From the NCBI GenBank assembly GCA_001953115.1, contig LSSL01001905.1:1927-36483 (forward strand): 34,557 bases of DNA, written 5' to 3'. A program made the position numbers and the translations under genes. Of this stretch, positions 32,866 through 34,557 are shown piece by piece (within the stretch, counting starts at the first letter, position 1; every line of letters starts with the position of its first letter). This DNA comes from Smittium mucronatum (lineage: Eukaryota > Kickxellomycota > Harpellomycetes > Harpellales > Legeriomycetaceae). A model generated the notes under the pieces. That model was not told where the DNA came from. It ran no database searches and was given only the letters and a program-made list of their open reading frames with translations.

Positions 32866-34557
32866 TTAAATTAGAAGACAGATAATAATCGGATGTGACG
32901 CTAATATTATATAAATGTTGATTCTTTTTTTAAAAAAAATTATTATTAAAATATTTATTGTCGCTTCCTCGTCGTGAAATATGCAGGCAAAAGTAGTGTT
33001 TTTTTTATGCAAAAAATTTTTTTTTGGAGTTTTTCTAAGAATTAGGAGTATTTTTTGTTCTCTGTAGCTTATAAGCTGTAGTTTTTGTATATCATTAAAC
33101 CTTTTGCCAAAATATAATGTGTCAAAGCAAGCATTTTTTGGTTATAGTAATCTTTCTTAATGTTTTTGAAACTAAAGCATTCAGGTTTTTTGGATTTATC
33201 AATTATAGTATATGATTTTTTAAGTTTTAATATAGTTTTATTTAATATTATAAGACAAATTCTTAACTTTGATATTTTTTAACTAAAATTTTTCTGATAC
33301 TCGTGAAGCTGAAAAATGGCATAATTTGGTATCATTCTATATCATAGCTGCGGTTATTTCATATTTTATACATATAAAGGAATATAATTCTATAAAATTT
33401 TCTGAAAATTAGCAATTATATCCGTTATATTAAGGTTTATTTTGTCTATTCAACGCATTCTCTTTCTAAAATCTTTGTTTTAATATTCATATTATTAAAA
33501 AATCAAAAAAAAACTTTTGTAGAACTGAAATTATGTATAGAGAGCTTTTCACCAAATTGGATATATTTTAATAAGTTTAATTGCGGCGGGAGTATGATCC
33601 TATAATTTATTTGTCAGTTTATCAAATATGTATTTTTATTTTCTGGTTCTGACCATTTTGGAAAAAAATTCTGGGAATATTGTTTAGTCTAAGCCTATCA
33701 AATCCCGAAGATCAATATTTCGTCGTAATATTTGTTTTTAAGTATATTTCTTACTTTTTTTTCATTCACAGAAAAATATTAGTCTAAATACCTTAATAAT
33801 GAGCGAAGATTTTCCTCAAAATTTTTAATATTACATGATATTGAGATCAAATAAGTCTAAACCTATTACCCTTTTTTCCTTTTTTTAAGGCATTTTAATT
33901 TAATGAAGACTTAATTTAACTAAAGGAAATTAATTAAATTACATATGTGGTTGAGCTTTGAACAAAAATTTTTTTGTCAAAAAACTCAGATTTCACCAAA
34001 ATTTATTAATTTATCACAATAAAATAATATTAGGTTTAAACAATTGGAAAATGGAGTAAAAATAAATAGTTTCAAATCAAATCTATTGACTTGACTTAAG
34101 TATGAAAGATATACAGATATCAGCTTGAATTTAGTTTATGATGCAGATTTATGACAGATCCTCTGTAATATTATTTTTCCAAATAAAAAAATAATAATAC
34201 AATAAATTTTTTATTAAATCTGAATCACAAATTGGAAAAAAAAAATTATTAAAATTATCTCCAGAGTTGAAAGAAGTTTTTTTCATGGCTAATAAGTGTA
34301 TTTTTTTTAATGAATATAAATTACAACAAAAATAAACAAATAAACAAATAAAAAATTAATATAATAATGAGCGTAATTATTAAACATAAAAATGAAAGTT
34401 AATCAAATTTACATTTTTCAAAAAAATTTAAATTAATTTAAATTTTTTTTACAATAATTTATATAAAAAATTATAATATTAGTAAAAATTATTAATAAAT
34501 TCTATAAATTGAAAAAATAAATTTTATATTTCGTCAAAAACCCATCTGTCGCACTAG
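32866..34557. other. AT-rich sequence to the window end
   Basis: No gene recognised. The last 25 or so bases (from about 34532) are noticeably richer in G and C (CCCATCTGTCGCACTAG), so a different sequence unit may begin at the edge. Confidence 0.45.

Overview
The window is eukaryotic and most likely fungal. It is extremely AT-rich (roughly four fifths A+T by eye) and very gene-poor. Two protein genes are convincing. One is DPH3/KTI11, the small CSL zinc-finger protein of diphthamide synthesis (+ strand, 12529-12768). The other is an Ecm33/Sps2-type secreted repeat protein (- strand, 16461-17564), whose signal peptide lies on a separate first exon joined across a 54-nt GT-AG intron. The Ecm33/Sps2 family is a fungal cell-wall family, the introns are short, and a lone 5S rRNA gene (+ strand, about 1612-1731) sits away from any rDNA; together these point to a fungus, perhaps an ascomycete. 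The species cannot be named from this sequence.

Layout. Positions 1-660 are an island of more balanced composition holding a broken reading frame that looks like the remains of a mobile-element or other foreign ORF. From about 1480 to 1800 lies a second small island with a 33-codon ORF and the 5S gene. Positions 2674-3892 hold a decayed coding sequence, part of which is duplicated as an inverted repeat with about 266-bp arms at about 94% identity. Around 6205-6918 is a candidate non-autonomous DNA transposon whose inverted arms each carry 20-bp tandem units. Diverged dispersed repeats link 7166-7335 with 11483-11650. DPH3 follows, then a possible three-exon small gene (13158-13624) and a coding-like fragment (13783-14025). 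The Ecm33-like gene reads toward these from the other strand.

The right half (17.6-34.5 kb) has no intact gene that I can recognise. It holds remnants: a coding-like stretch at 19537-19881, two diverged copies of one protein-coding repeat at 19984-20482 and 22798-23495, and a frameshifted minus-strand relic at 32444-32865. The rest is AT-rich sequence without recognisable structure.

Overall this looks like an AT-rich block in which duplicated and mobile sequences have decayed around a few conserved genes. Several in-frame stops in the relics are TAA or TAG, which could have arisen from Gln codons. Many differences between the two copies of the coding repeat are C/T or G/A. Both facts fit repeat-induced point mutation or another C-to-T process but do not prove it. 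No multi-gene operon, CRISPR array or defence cassette was seen.
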